This document shows positions 38,703 to 52,817 of a stretch of DNA of 64,000 bases, piece after piece. Both the position numbers and the translations under genes were made by a program. Below the pieces are notes generated by a model that saw nothing but the letters and a program-made list of their open reading frames with translations, did not search any database and was not told where the DNA came from. Every line of letters begins with the position of its first letter. The stretch's first letter is position 1. The stretch is from Cruorifilaria tuberocauda (taxonomy: Eukaryota > Nematoda > Chromadorea > Rhabditida > Onchocercidae): positions 1-64,000 of the forward strand of contig JABVXU010000028.1 of NCBI GenBank assembly GCA_013365365.1, given 5' to 3'.

Positions 38703-41700
38703 ATGATTTCGGAGAGAAATTTAGCACTTACAACTAAATCGATGGATGATACTGTAGGTTCAACATCGAAATTTTCATTTTTTTTAATCCTTTCAAACTG
38801 CAGAATTTTACATTAACGAAAATGTGCATGTTTAGATTAGCGAAATATGAAGAAAGCATTATCTTTAAATGAATAAAAATAAATTTAGTTTTGCTCGAAA
38901 ATTCAAAACAGATATCATCAAATAATTATATGCCATTCAGGATAGTTATATGAAAATTTGACAAATATAAATTAATGTCACCATTTTGTTATCAGAATTT
39001 ATCCAACTGCAGATTTCTTTGATTATGTGATTGTGATAAGTATGCGGAATCATAAGAGCATTTCTCTATTTTTTTTACTGTAATGTGAGTTGGATGCAGA
39101 AGTATATATTGTCATAAAAAACTTGCACAGAATGACTGAATGCTAGTTATAGATGAAAGGAAGTCATCAAGGCATTTTGTTTAATAGGATATCATTCTCG
39201 TATAAAGAATTTATATTGTATATCTATTTCAGAGTAGCGATCCGCCACTGCCAACATGGTTTCAGGAATTGAGACATGTGGTGAAAATTGTGGGAATTAA
39301 CGAGGAAATCGCTGATAGAGATTTATGGTATGTGTTTTATTAACATGTTTATATTCTTTCAAGAAATTTCGGTTTCACTGCATAAGAATTAGAATCTCTA
39401 TTAATTGATGAGGCATACATTGCATTGATGAGGCATACATTGCCTCAGAACTTCATTCGGAAGGCGACACTCATTGGTACTAGATATTCTCGAAAAGGAG
39501 GAGTCCGTAAATTTCTGGCTACTTCAGTTATTTTATTATATGCCAAAGTATTGCAGGCGAAAATATTCAAAGGAACGCATGAGAACAGTTTCGGTAGCTC
39601 TTGTTCTATGTTTGAATATTGGTGTCGATCCACCAGATGTTCATAAACCGAATCCATGTGCACGGAGAGAATGCTGGATTGATCCATCGGGAATGAATCC
39701 TCAGAAAGCGGTCATTAAAATCGGGAATGCACTTCAGAAAAGTTACGAACGTTGGCAGCCGCGTGCAAGGTAACTCGGCAGCAGTAGGTTATTTGCCTTT
39801 TTTAGGCGTTGTTTGTTGCATACAACTGTGAATCTGTAAGACTTGTGAAAATTGCATGATTTTTCTTTTATTTGTATACATATATATACGAATGGTTCAC
39901 TGTTCCTTTGGTACTGTTATCAGATAAAATTACAGTTCGATTTTTTTTTTGAGTTTTCTTTTTTACAGGTATAAAACGGCCAATGATCCAACAGTAGATG
40001 ATGTTCGACGTTTATGTCAAAGTTTGCGACGTAATGCTAAAGAAGAACGCATCCTATTTCATTACAATGGACATGGTGTACCAAGACCTACTGAAAATGG
40101 TGAAATATGGGTTTTTAACAAAAATTTTACTCAGGTATCTAAAATATTTCATATATATGATAAATTTATTTTCTTAATTCATTGAACTAATAAATCACTA
40201 GTATTGGGAATAAGTTGCAGTATATTCCGCTCTCAATTTTTGACTTGCAATCGTGGATGGGACATCCGGCCGTGTATGTTTGGGATTGCCACTGTGCGGG
40301 TTTAGCTGGTAAGCTATTGAATTTTTCTGACGAATTTATTCTAGTGATTACTAGAATTATTTCCTGTGAAAATATTGTAAATATTAATGCGAGTACGTTA
40401 AGTGGTAGCAGTTGTACCTTGTATACTTTAACAGAAAACTCTTCATATCATGTTGGAAGCAATTGATACTTTTCTGTTTCTTCTTTCCGTTGTTTGTTTC
40501 TTGATTCAGATCCCCTCATGATTCAATCTATATCTTATTTTATTTCCATATCTGCTTTACTAATTTAAGTAATATATTGTATTTTATTCTTTCTGCCGTA
40601 CTATTTTATATTGTGTTGTATTTTAGTAAAATCTTTCTTCCGTTTTGCTGAAGATCATGAAAAAGAGTGGGTTAAACAACTCGATGAACATATGGAAACA
40701 CGACCACCACCATTACCTATCATTCAAGCCGAAATGACTCTTGAAGAAAAGGCATCTGCTTTTGGATTCCGAAAGAAGCCAAACTTTAAAGTAAATTTTT
40801 TCTTAAATTAGTTTTCGATTGAAAACAACTGTTTTAGAACATCATTTTGATAATAATTATAGGAATGCATTCACATCGGAGCATGCGGTGATCACGAATT
40901 ACTTCCAATGGATTCAAGACTTCCGGCTGATCTTTTCACTTCCTGCATTTTGACGCCAATCCAAACTTCAGTTTTGTGGTATATCATAAAAAATGACCTA
41001 GAGGTATACATTCTTTGAAGCTACATTTATTTCTTTAATGATGCATTGCACTGATCTTATTTAATGCACTTGATTATGTTCGAGTGTTTCAGGATCGATT
41101 TCCGGTAACAATGGTTGATAAGATCCCTGGCCAGTTAAGTGATCGTCGAACCATGCTTGGCGAGTTGAACTGGATATTCACAGCCATTACTGACACAATT
41201 GCATGGAGTTCGCTTCCAAAAGAATTGTTTCAGAAACTTTTTCGATTGGTATGGTTTAGATTTTTTTCTTACCGCATTATCTTGATTCTGTTGGAAAACT
41301 TTATTCATAATGCTGTCAGTTACTGTGTTTATACTTATTATTTCTCTCAACTATTCAGTATTGTACTCTATTCTTATTTCAGTTTCTTTCCTTTAATTTA
41401 TTATGAATTTATTAACCATGATAGTTGCTGTTCTTATTCTAGTATATTACTGTAATGGAATTATCACTGGAAATATGAAAATTTTTGTGTGATATTTCAG
41501 GATTTACTAGTCGCATCAGTATTTCGAAGTTTCGTATTGGCTAATCGAGTAATGCGTGAAAATCAGTGTCATGTTATTTCTTGTCCTTCTTTACCATCTG
41601 TTCACAGCCATCCTCTTTGGGATGCGTGGGATTATACCATCGATTTATGCTTGAGCCAAATGCAGGGATTCACGACACCAAAGCAGAAACTTTGGTCTGT

Positions 41701-44700
41701 TGCAAAAGAAATATATTTCTCACGTTCATCCGTTCGTCATGAATGTATGTTTGAGTTGAAATTGATTGTTCATAAGTGAAGTTTAAATCGCAGTTCAACA
41801 GTATAGCAGTGTTGTTGTGAATTTCTGAAAATGCCTAAAAGAATCGAAATGTGTCTATCATTTTGTTATCCGATAGAGAATTATACTTTTGCTATTATTT
41901 TTCTGGAATCTATCTAACTTTTGCGAAAGTTTTCAGTAATTTAACATTATTTTATAGTGCTTATTGATGTAAGTTCCCAGCTTGCACCAGTGGATGAAAC
42001 AGATTATACACATAACTGGTTTTTTATTGAACAGTTACAAGCATTCGAAGTTTGGCTTAAATATGGTGGCGAACGACGAACTCCCCCACAACAGCTTCCT
42101 GTTGTTTTACAAGTACTTTTAAGTCAGGTACTAATTAAAAGTTATGTTTTTGGACTATTTACATTTTTACTTATATGTAATATTAAATTAAAAAAAAATC
42201 TTCTAAAACTTTGATATGAAATCTGTTAAAAAATGATTGTAATCATTGTTTTGAGGTGCATTTTGAGGTACATCGAGTGAAAGCGTTGGAGCTTTTGGCC
42301 CGCTTTCTAGATTTGGGTTCATGGGCCGTAGGCCATGCCCTCTCTGTCGGTGTATTTCCATATGTTCTTAAGTTGCTTCAAAGTGCAACTAAAGAATTGC
42401 GGCCGTGGTTGGCATTCATTTGGGCCAAAATTCTTGCTGTAGAAACAAGTTGTCAAGTGGATCTCATTAAGGATAAGGAGCGAGGGTGAGTTTTGCTCAA
42501 AGGTTAATTTAAAAATTATTAATCTTTGATAATCGCAAGAAAATAATTTGTAAAAGGAGAACATTTCCATATTTTCCATATTTCATCATTTTCATTATGC
42601 ATATTTTCCACAAGCAAATATTATTTTTATGAAAAATATATAATAGGAAAAATCGGCATCTTTGGAACTGTTGCCAGGAAAGTGATTTGTCTGTAGAGGA
42701 TGCAGCAAATTCGTACTGAAAGAAGCGGATTTGGATTTAAAAAGCATGTATCAAGTTCTAGCGTCTGAAATTGTCGGAGATATAATAAATACCGATAATA
42801 AATACCGTTTAATCACAGCAGAGTGAAGCGTTTTTATAGATATATGTATTTCTTGACGATCTTGAACGATCCTAACACTAATCCGAGGCAAAAAATTGTG
42901 CCGGCATTTGTAATGGCCGCTTTAATTGAAAACAATTATAGGTTTGTAATTTTAGTTTCATTTTACTCTATATGTTTGCCAAACAGTTTTCATTTTCTTT
43001 AAGCATTGTAACATTTTAGACCTGCGCAAGAACTGTTGACCGATAATAGATATGTAACGCTTTGCATCGAACTTTTATCAGACGCAGCTCTACGACAGTG
43101 CAGATTGTTGCGATTATGGTTACTTATTGGTTTAGGACGACTTTGGGCTGATTATGATGACGCCAGGTGGCAAGCAATTAGACTAGCTGCTTATGAAAGG
43201 GTATACATAATTTTCGCAAATTCTTCAAATAAAGTCTTGAAAGAATATAGTGTCGATGCAAATACTATTCATGCCTATAGAAATCAGGAGCTAAACTCAT
43301 TTGCAGTTTCTAGACAAGATTTTATAGGTTCTTGAATTTTTGGATGATTCAGTTCCGGAAGTTCGCGCTGCTGCAGTGTATGCAATTGGATGTCTTGTAA
43401 GAAATAAGTCAGAAAATATCGAGCATGCCACAATTGTAAGCACGCCATATTTATTAGAATCTATTTTTCTGGCCCAGAATTTGTCGACATTTGGAATTTA
43501 CGTAGATGTATAATACATCGTTGTCACTTAAGCTTAGTAATTTATTGTTGCCTTTCACAGATTGATCATGAAGTTTGTGATAAACTTTCGATGAAATGTA
43601 CTTTTGATGGTTCAGTACTCGTACGCGCTGAATTAGTTGTGGCAATGCAGTGGTTTATTATTGATTTTGAAAATCGCTTTGCCAATCTGTCAATGGATCT
43701 TAACGAAAAGATTGAACAAAAGAAATTCAGGGAAAGGAAACTTTCGGTAAAATTTTATTTGTACTTTTTAATTGGCTATAAATTATGTTGGGTCACAAAA
43801 TAATTTATTAATAAGAATAGTTCCCTGCGTTATCTAGATGCATTGCATACATTATTAAGCATTACGTATCGTGGGCACACTTGTCTAGTGAAAACGAATA
43901 AATGGAAATTCTAAATTCATGTTTTATCTAAAATTGATACTTTTATCAGTTTAGGCAGGTGAACAGGAAATGAAACCTTTGCGTTCAATTGATGAAGAAG
44001 ATGATGCATTTGTATCTCGTGGTTATGATCGTAGTCTTCCAAGGTTCAATTTGCATTAAAAAAATATTAGTTTTGTTACTCGACTTCTCTAAATTGCTTC
44101 GTGACTGTAATATGTTTTACAGATCTGCATCTCGAAAGCGTGCCCATTTCTTGGAAACTTCATTAAATTCTCCTCGAAGATCAAATTCAATGAATTTTGG
44201 TAAGTACCGTAGAAAAGCTCAGTTGCTAGTAGGAATAAATGTTTCATATTCAATTCTGGTTTTCTTGATCTTCCAGTAGTCTAATCTCATTATTATATCC
44301 TTGCACAATGTTTGAGTCATAAAAATAGACGAAAAAAAACTTCCTGTTTTTTCTTACGAATGCGAAAAAGTTTTGTTTTCTTGACATATGCTTCTTGTTC
44401 AATATGCTTTTAATGATATTGTCTAGTATTTCAGTTAGTATCATTTTTAACGAAAATGGTCACTCAAAAATGGTTATTAATTTCTGCTATCATGTAACAA
44501 TCATTTTTTAGTTTCTGGAGTAGTTGCGGACAAAGTTTATGCACAGTGGAAGTCGATGTTTGATACTAGCTCATTGAATGAATTTTCTACTAAATTGCTA
44601 TCTTCTACAAAGGAAATGCGCAATGAAAATTTCAAGTATGTTGTTTATTATTTACATGTGACAGTGTACTTCCAGCTCTTCAACGTATAACAGTAGTATG

Positions 44701-47700
44701 ATAGACTTCACGGTTCTAATGTTTATATTTTAGGAATAAAGCTATTAAGCAAATTGAATTCTTGGGATCAAAAACATTCAATGATCAGTCTGAACGTATC
44801 TGGCTCTCACTACTTAGACTTTCTCTGGATCCTGTAAACAAGATCGCCGAGATGGCCCAAGTGAGTTAATCCATATATTTCATTTAAAGTTTGATTATTC
44901 AACTGTAAAAGTAGTTTTTAATGGCGTTTACACTATTTGTCGTGATTTTAGAAAATTTTTTTAAATACAAAATTTTCGTTCCTTTGTTTTCATAATTCTG
45001 AAATTCTGATGCAATGTAAAAAAATTTATTAAGGTTTTGATTGAACACGTTGACAAGTTAGCAACAACAAGACATGAGAGAAAAAGGAAACTGAATTGTT
45101 CTGAACGGACATTGATGAGTAAGGTAAATCGTATTTTATCCAAAAGCAGAAGTTTAAGTAAAATCATTTCATGAAAGTAAATTTTAAGGGTTTTAATTGC
45201 TATAGTGATCACGATCCATGTATGATAGTTTAATGCCTTAGTATCAGGTGTTTTTGTGCATCACGATGAGAATGTTGCGCTTAGATGTTGTAATCTAACT
45301 TGCTGTACTTGTATTTAAATCGTCTGAGATTCACATACTTCTCCGTTTTTTAGCAGACTGAATCATATCCCGCGGAGGCAGTAACATTTACTGTCGGTTC
45401 ACCAACGTTGGATTTGGCAGCAACGCCACCTTTTTTAGAAGATCACATCCGCAGGAATTCAGAAAATACATTGATTTTGGATTCTCGACGTCAAGAACAG
45501 CTACCAGTGTTCCACCAGTCAGCTATCTTCACACCTAAACGAAATGTAATATATTTTGGATAGTGAACATAGTGTATAACATTTCACTTCATCTATTCAC
45601 CTTCGAAATTAGAAGCTTCTAGTTTTCAATGACTCTTTTTTTCCAGATGTATTCACCTACAATCAAAAGTATGTCAAAATTAGATGAAACTTCCTCCACA
45701 GAAAGAGAACCGGTAGTTGCTTTAGTAACAACAGAATTTGTACCGTGGTGTACAAGGCGATTTACTGAACCTATTTTGGATGTAATACAAGGTTTTTCGT
45801 TAAGTTAATTTGAATTAATACTTTGTGCAATTTTTCCTTTCATGTAGAAATTTTATCTATAAAAAATAGTACCACTTCTTTTTTTAATTTCTATGAAACA
45901 AGCACGTTCTTGCTCAGTGATAGATATCATTTCTTTAATTATAGGAGAAGTTGGTGATGGTCTAACTGATCGTTTGGCAACTCATTCCATGCCTAGTGAT
46001 TGGGCATCTCATAAAGATGAAGGTTTGCAGCAAACTTCAAAGAAGGAAATTCGGGCACTCAAGGAAGAGGTTAATCAATTTAATTTTCGAAATTTTTTTT
46101 ATCAATTTTTGGTAGCATGTCAAAATTAAAAGCAAATACATTACTATAGTAAATAGAATAAATAGTGATTGTTCATTATTAGTTAAACGTTTGAAAAGCA
46201 ATTTCGCAAATTATATTTTAAGCTATATTCTCTGCATATTATCACCCACTGTACAATCATTTCATTATCAGGGTTGCATTGTATCGGATGGAGAGCGATG
46301 CTGTGCCGTTCTGATTTTTATTTCAGTTTTTTTAGAGATTATTTTTTGATGGTCATCCATTAACTGTAAAGACAGATGCAGTAAGCAAATGTTTGGCTTG
46401 GAGTCAAATAAGACCTCATCTATATTCATGTGATGGCGAAGCAGTGACCATTTGGCGATGCGAATCGCAGCGGTTGTATGATGTCCGAAAGTTTTTCTGT
46501 CACAACGATAATCCCTTTGTTAATGTTAGTGGTTTCAGTATTGATTGAAGAAATCATGCTTCTGAAAAGAAGCTCTGAAGTTTTTTTGCTGCTGAAATAA
46601 CCTTTTTCTGCTTTTTATCAATACACTTGATAAATTATACACTTGCCTGATTTGAAAACAAATTTACAATTGCAGTTTTATTTTATAAATAACGTGTTAT
46701 AAAGTAGATGATGTGAGTCTCATGCCGTTATACAGTAAACAGTAAGCTCTTTGTATTAATTAAACACTAATACTAATATTATTTGGAAAAAACTTTGTTC
46801 CATTGTCATACTTTGCAGCTGTTTTTGCTTTTAAGCTTATTTTAATTTCTTTCAGGACATAGTTACTGATTTACATGTAATAAATGAAATGACGCGAGAA
46901 CTGCTGATGACTTGCAGTGAAGATGGATTAATGAGAATTTGGGATCCGGGCTATTCCATCTATTCTCACGATTTCGAAGTAGAGCAGCAGATGATAACAG
47001 CTGCTTATCTTTTGAAAGATGCTCCGATTAGCATTCCAATGAATAAACATCTCTCATCGGTTTTTAGGTATTTTTTACACTTCATATTACCTTTCGAAGG
47101 ATAATGAACAACTGAGGAATATAATGTGATTCATATTGGACATACTCATGAGTGTACGAAGAACAACATAGGTAAAAAAAAAAGAGCAAAATACAGTATG
47201 ATCCAATTATCCCAATTTTTCTTCGAAGTTATAAGATTAGACAACATTTAGATATAATTTGTGGCTTTTTCGTTTATTCAGAGTTATTTAAATGCTTTTA
47301 TTATATTTTATCCACTTAAGTTGGAATCAAAGATGTGGTCTCATGGCAGTTTCTGGGAATGTGAAGGTATGTCGTTTATGGGACGCCCACGCCGAAAAGA
47401 CTATACAGGAGATTCAGATTGGTGCTAAGAATTGTGCTGTCACAAAACTGAGTCTTGACAATTCAGGGAGCAATCTTCTCGCTGTCGGTATTGCTTTTAT
47501 TTTTTTTTCCATATAGTGATGTCATTAATAATATTAGAAATGCCTTTTGTTTTCCAATAAATATTTCAAGAATTTAGTGGAGCTTGAGAGTATTAGAATT
47601 CCAGTTTCCGACTATTGTTTAATTTTTTATTGTTTTTAAGCATGTATTTTCGTTCAGGTCTAAGTGATGGATTAGTAAGTGTTTACGACCCACGATTACC

Positions 47701-48639
47701 TGATAAATCGCGACGCACAATGTCATTCCGAGAACTCGAAGAACCAGTTATTGGATTGTCGCTTTTTAATAATCTGACAGGTGAACTTTCCGAGGGAAAC
47801 CTGAGACTAATCGCTGCTTCAAGAGATGGCGAAATACGTTTGTGGGAACCACGAATGTTTAGAGTATGCCTTTTACGTAGAAATTTTAAGGCTTATTGGA
47901 TATAGTGTATGCCGTATATTTCCATATGGTTTGGCTTTTGAAATTGAGATCAGTTTATGAAATGGTAAATCTGTGAGACTCAAATTGCAGGAACCGGTAG
48001 TAAGTTTTAATGCATGCAGTTATCCGAGAAAAGACAGTTTAACGAATATGGAATTTCATGCCCATAGTCAGGTTTTTTTTTTCGTTTGTTATAGTTGTAC
48101 GAAAATCCGTATTCCAAATCTAATGTCGCGAAGGAAAAGTTCACTTTAATCTGTTGTTCGTTGCGATTTCTTTGTGGATGTCTTTCATATATTTAATACT
48201 TTTTTCATCAATTATTTTAACTGAAAAATTAGTTGTGTAAGAAAAACTATTTCCGCAGATTCTTTCATTTTTAACGATTTTTTTGGTAATTGAACAAAAA
48301 ATCCAACTTTTAAATATTTTATTTTAGGTAATATATACCAAAAATATGATGCTTGAAGTTTAAGCGAATCGAATTTTAGATATTTTAAGGTTTTAAATTT
48401 AGTTTGGTCAGACTATATAAATTTCATTTCAGTGTATTGGTTGTATGGATGATGCTGCCATAGTAAAATTATTTGATGTGAACGGCAAGCAATTGGGTGA
48501 AATTCACCAAGATGATTGGTTAGTTGGTGGTCGAATCGGAACGTTGACGTCAATGCGTTTTCATCAACTGCTTGTATCATTAGCAGTAGCTACTGAGAAT
48601 CAAACAATCAGTTTTTATCGAATGCCAGATTTGTCGTAG
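38703..48639 (+). CDS. daf-15: Raptor, regulatory subunit of TOR complex 1
   Basis: Raptor is the scaffold of TORC1: it recruits substrates and couples nutrient signals to growth. Twenty-nine exons give 1443 residues. Exon starts: 38703, 39233, 39557, 39969, 40221, 40627, 40863, 41093, 41501, 41958, 42268, 42822, 43020, 43328, 43561, 43955, 44123, 44512, 44734, 45034, 45354, 45647, 45945, 46336, 46856, 47321, 47658, 47991, 48433. The caspase-like RNC domain (about 18-306) is very conserved: [53 protein letters not shown]. Armadillo/HEAT repeats follow to about 767 ([29 protein letters not shown]), then a Ser-rich linker and a C-terminal WD40 propeller (about 1091-1443; RIWDPG, RLWDAHA, RLWEPRM). 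The start at 38703 is chosen for phase; Met at 38742 is an alternative. Three exons have alternative in-frame acceptors. Confidence 0.97.
39405..39444. repeat. 19-bp direct tandem duplication in raptor intron 2
   Basis: TTGATGAGGCATACATTGC occurs twice with a one-base spacer, at 39405-39423 and 39425-39443. The second copy ends in a possible acceptor (CCTCAG), but no exon is needed there because exon 2 joins exon 3 in phase. Confidence 0.9.
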
Positions 48640-50134
48640 TTTGTTTTACGGTATTTTTTTTTTCAAGTTTTCGACATTCGATGTTCTAGTCTACTTCTTT
48701 CTGCGTTGCTCTACTGTATTGACATTTCGCGGTATTTTTCATTATGTGAGTACTATTTTAAAATACAAATTAAACACTGGCTTTGTTTTTTAGAATTCGT
48801 TTTTTGAATTTTTAGAAAACTTGTCGTTTTCAGTTTTCTAATTTTTTCAAACTGGTCACCGCTTCTGACAGATATGCTCAGACCGATTTTTTAGATGAAT
48901 TTATCGCTGAATTGGTGCTGAATTGCTAGTACTAACAGAAGAGGAACTGTACCAACTAATGGAATGATTTTGATCTTTGGTCGAGTACTAATAAATAATA
49001 TAATAATACAAATCTGAAATAGGATTCCTTGAAAATTCATTTCTCAGGTTGACCTCATTGTTGGGATTGGATCATTATTTGGATATTTGTCTTTTAATTT
49101 TGTCTATTGCTCAAGCGATTTTACGCGTTATTTTTGTAATTTGGAATGATTTTGTGTATATCATCACATTCTGTATCTTCATTTTCTACACAAGCCTTCC
49201 ATTGTATTATCTTGCTTGTTCTCCACGGCATTTCTCTTCTTGAAATGAGTGGTTTTATTTATCATTGATGGATTTTTCAGAAATTTTTGGATTAGAGAAT
49301 GACATATTCTTTTTTTACATGAAAATTGTTAGCTGTTAGATAAGTTCATTTCGTTAACATTTTAACTGCATTTGCAAATTCTTTGAAACTTAGTTGACCC
49401 TATATAGAAACTAAATTTATAGAGTTTAAATATTTTGGAGTATTTCTCGTACATTTCTGGGTACTACGGGTTGATTGCATTTGGGTGAAGAGCATGTGAA
49501 CTAAAATATTACATTACTATAATTTTGAAGAAAAAAATTAGAATTAGGTACTCAGGTAGAGAATATTCCACCAGGAACGACTAGACTGTGTAAGTAAATC
49601 TGGTTGTTTTTTCATATTGTACATTTGAGCGAATCAATTATTTCATTACATCATGATCTAAATTATCAGATATTTATAGTTCACTTCATCTCTCCATTCA
49701 TTTAATTCAGAACCTCTGATTTTAGATTTCGATCATTTTGTGCATGTATGATGTCCATGTCATTCTATCTAAGCTTATATCTATATCACATCTCGCGGGT
49801 ACCCATTTAATATCTTTTTAGTACCTTTAAAAATTTTTAATCTACAAATGATGAAACTCGGTACCTATTTTAAATTTCCCTGTTAAATTATAACTGCCAA
49901 TTCGGTCATTTTCTTTTTTTTTGTGTTCTGCAAACTTTTACGATACAGTATTACCAGTGCTTCGTTCAGTTCTGGATTGAAATAAAAATCTTTAGATTTT
50001 GCTCATTTTACCTTTTTTTGTCACTTTCCTTCAATTATGAATTTTGTAAACTTGTATAAGAGAATGTAATGTTTATATATATATATATATTTTTCTGTTC
50101 GAAGTGAATGAATGAATCTTCTAATTGTAAAGAA
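48640..50134. other. Intergenic region raptor / Era GTPase
   Basis: It holds the 3' UTR of raptor, with an AATAAA near 48,988, and the upstream region of the next gene. A TA-dinucleotide run lies at 50071-50090, about 45 bases before the Era start. Small hydrophobic open frames are not supported. Confidence 0.5.
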
Positions 50135-52817
50135 ATGAGGCTTTACGACGCAATAACTGCTTCACCAGCTATGGCATTTAAATCAAGTGCCATTCGTATT
50201 CAAAGTGTAGGAAAATAAAGCGATGAAAAAAGGTTTGGGATGAATTGTGTTTATTTTTCTGCAGGATCGATTAATTGTAACTAGAAGACGAACAAATTTT
50301 GTATCTGTAAGTGGTTCGCATCACTTCCATTGCTATTAGATGCATCTATCTCTTCTCAAATTATCCCGATCAACAATTCATCTAAAACATGAAGCTCAGA
50401 AATGTTTGAAAGTTAGCTTTCTTCTATTGGCTAAAAAAAAATATTTTGATAGAAATATGGAAGGTAAGGTATTTATTCGTTCGTGAAATTTGAGGAGGGA
50501 GGTGATTTAAATTTCACTAATTTCAGGTAGCAGTAATTGGTCCACCAAATGTTGGCAAATCATTGTTGACAAATAAATTGGTAAAAGCAGGTGTTGCAGC
50601 AGTAAGTTCCCAGATGGATACGACCCAGAAAAATCAAACAGCGATTTACACTGAGGGCTCGTCACAGTTGGTATTTGTGGATAGTCCTGGAACGGTGGGG
50701 ATTAGACATGCAAGAGAGATCGTAAGAAGCCCCGATTCACGAATACTTAGCGGTATGTTCTATAGATTTGGTAAAATGCTTTCATTATTTAAATGAGGTA
50801 GATCTGAAGAAAAAATTTGGATGAATTTTAAATATTTTAGAAAAAAATTATTGTAACTAAGTATTTGAGCTGAAACTAAGTAATTGTCCTGTTCAGTGTT
50901 TGTCTAATGTTAAAGATTAAATTCTTTTCTTCTCTCTAATACTTTATAGCTTTTAAAAATTATCATCGATGTTTTATGTTACTTAAGGAAATTCATAATA
51001 AGAGAATGACAATTTTTTTATAGATCCAGAACATGCAGTAGAACAAGCAGATCATATTCTAGTGATACATGATGCTACAATATGTACTGATTATATTTTA
51101 CACCGGGTATTACATATGCTTCATCGTTACCGACAAATTCCTTCAAGTTTGGTACTGAATAAAATTGATCAAGTTAAACAAAGGTTCACTTTCAAAAATC
51201 ACACGATTTATTTACACTTAATTTTCATTTTAAAATTTAAAAAATTTTTTAGCTGATAAAAACTGAAAAGATTGAAAAATTGGAGTAAATAGCATGTCTA
51301 TTAGTATGGTGAAAACGGTAGAGTAGACCAAGTTATCAGCACAAGTAAAATACTATCCCTACTTGTCGACTGACGCTAAAGGAGATAAGCAAATTTTTGT
51401 CTCATAATTTCTAACTTTTAAAATACGCATATTTATTCTTTAAGATCTGACTTACTGGCTCTTACTCGAATCCTCTGCAATGGTGTGGTCGATGGTAAGC
51501 CAATTATTGTTAGAAGACATAGTGGTGGGCAGTTGGCTAAGTTGTGTGGCAAAATAAGCAAAGTATCTCGTGAAATGCCACTTCATTCTGTGGAAGAAAA
51601 AGAGCAAAATGAACAATGGCAAGAAAAATATAAGTAAGACGCGAAGTACTATTTAAAATATATTACTTCTAACATTATATACTTAAATATCATGTTGAAA
51701 AAAACTTTTAACTAACAAGAATTGAATATTTCTAAATCGCTTCAGAGAAATTCTGCAAAAACCTACACATAAGTGTAGTTGGGGTGAAACCAAACAACTT
51801 TTCGCAAAAATCAAAGGGTGGTCGAATTTTCAAGATGTTTTCTTCGTCAGTGCATTAACCGGAGAAGGGATAGATATATTGCGCAATCATCTTCATCAGC
51901 TTGGTTTGCAGAAGGTATTTTTTACAGTTTTCAATGTGAAAATAGCATGATTGAAGTCGGGAGATAGAAAACTTGCATCTGCAAGTATTAATACATTTAA
52001 GTTTAAGATTAATTATTTTTAGGAACACATTTTTAAAAAGGAAATACTCACTACAAAAAAACCGGTGATGATATGTCAAGATGCAATTCGAGCAGAATTT
52101 TTGAATCGGATACCACCTTACATTGCCTATGCCTTAAAAGTAAGATTCTTCATAAATTACAGAAATACAAGCTTTAATTGCAACGTTGTTTTGCATTTCT
52201 TCAATAACATTAATTGAGTTTAACTTGTTATACTTTCACGTCACGTTTCATTTAATAGTTGATAGTATGGACAAAGCATCTTTTCACACTCAGAATACAT
52301 TGAACTATTATCAATGAAGCCCACTAACACAACTGTTTAGTCATGTAGTGCAGCACTTTTGACAAGGATATATGTACGTCTGAGTATTTCTATTTCTGTA
52401 TACCTCATAAACTTTTACAGTCGTTATGAGGAACGTCACATAAATGAACAATTTCATATCAAGATTTCAATACATTTTCTGATATCAAAAATTTATAATT
52501 TAGAATTATAATTTCATATAATTCCTAATTATATTTCCCTCGTTTTATAGATAAATGTAACGGAATGGAATATGGAAGGTGAGGTATTACAAATTGTTGC
52601 TGAAGTTGAATGTAAGAAAGATCGCGTAGCACGAATTGTAATTGGAGAGCATGGTTTGACAATTATAGCTGTTAGTAAGGAAGTTAACGAATCATTGCAA
52701 AATTTACTTGGACAGCAGTTATTCGTACGTATACTGGTTAAAGTTGAGGGTAAATTGTTCGACATTTCACGATATAATGCACAAAGGAATATTATGAAAG
52801 AATCCGTAAGAATATAA
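50135..52817 (+). CDS. ERAL1: Mitochondrial Era-like GTPase (ERAL1)
   Basis: ERAL1 binds the small-subunit rRNA of the mitochondrial ribosome and helps assemble it. Eight exons (50135-50206, 50265-50306, 50527-50752, 51024-51183, 51445-51633, 51746-51914, 52023-52139, 52551-52817) give 413 residues. The first ~38 residues are Arg/Ser-rich with few acids, fitting a mitochondrial presequence. GTPase motifs: P-loop GPPNVGKS (43-50), DSPG (90-93), NKID (159-162), and a SALTGEG G5-like loop in exon 6. The last exon encodes the KH RNA-binding domain with its GxxG loop GEHG (357-360) and ends in a short basic tail. In exon 3 the switch region reads DTTQKNQTA, as in Era proteins. An AATAAA occurs at 53013-53018. 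It lies tail to tail with another mitochondrial gene. Confidence 0.95.

Noticed and set aside
39425..39478. A possible extra raptor exon opened by CCTCAG and closed by GTACTA.
   Set aside because: Exon 2 (TG) and exon 3 (G) already rebuild the conserved Trp before the KERMRT motif. The extra piece is not needed.
42640..42760. A possible extra raptor exon between exons 11 and 12.
   Set aside because: Exons 11 and 12 join directly in phase at the conserved KERG/VKRFY boundary, and the segment has stops in the needed frame.
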